This document shows, piece after piece, positions 7,252 through 7,314 of a stretch of DNA of 7,314 bases. The notes below the pieces were generated by a model. The model was not told the DNA's origin. It saw only the letters and a list, made by a program, of their open reading frames with translations, and did not search any database. Within the stretch, counting starts at the first letter, position 1. Each line of letters opens with the position of its first letter. Location: positions 1 to 7,314 of the forward strand of contig NZ_JBHFEI010000037.1 in the NCBI RefSeq assembly GCF_041928815.1. The letters are read 5' to 3'. This DNA comes from JBHFEI01 sp041928815 (lineage in GTDB: Bacteria; Pseudomonadota; Alphaproteobacteria; Rhizobiales; Rhizobiaceae). The translations under genes were made by a program, and so were the position numbers.

Positions 7252-7314
7252 TGGGTGGTCCGGTTTCAGTCTTAGTGCATGATCGGCTTTTCAACCATCG
7301 CCTGTGCCGATGAT
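7243..7314. other. Foreign sequence abutting the recombinase break, possible IS end
   Basis: Recombinase similarity stops at about 7237-7245, and the remaining bases to the window edge do not continue the family in any frame. The join carries GGTCTGACCCCATTGGGTGG, with a short palindrome CCCA-T-TGGG. That would suit the terminal part of an insertion sequence, but the family is not identified and no transposase is visible in the window. Confidence 0.3.

Overview
The window looks like an accessory island, probably from an alphaproteobacterium (Rhizobiales or Sphingomonad type). The clue is a serine-recombinase remnant of a kind common in that class, together with the moderately high GC content. 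It holds no rRNA, tRNA, CRISPR array or core metabolic gene.

Layout, left to right. (1) 41-610, minus strand: a protein resembling the N-terminal part of LA2681-type HEPN proteins (TPR-like helices). It stops before any HEPN domain, so it is probably truncated near the window edge. (2) 649-2214, minus strand: an intact protein of about 521 residues with a DUF5677-like, HEPN-like C-terminal half. It lies 38-39 bases upstream of gene 1 and is probably co-transcribed with it. (3) 2357-4690, plus strand: a 777-residue protein, read divergently from gene 2, with an apparent PD-(D/E)XK nuclease core (D380...E393-A-K395) and a textbook SEC-C zinc motif at its extreme C-terminus. (4) 4941-6489, minus strand: a full-length paralogue of gene 2 split into two overlapping frames by a single-base offset. 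The junction carries a Shine-Dalgarno-like GAGGA and a TGA-T-GTG stop/start. (5) 6676-7251, minus strand: the C-terminal third of a serine recombinase, cut off at the right edge by sequence unrelated to the family.

How the parts may work together (inference): a probable nuclease lies between two copies of the same roughly 520-residue HEPN-like protein, with a third HEPN-type gene and a mobile-element recombinase at the edges. This is the usual make-up of a mobile defence or toxin-type cassette. I cannot assign it to a named system. The two most interesting points are the pairing of a SEC-C nuclease with duplicated DUF5677-like proteins, and the clean +1 frame split in one copy, which otherwise keeps full length and all motifs.
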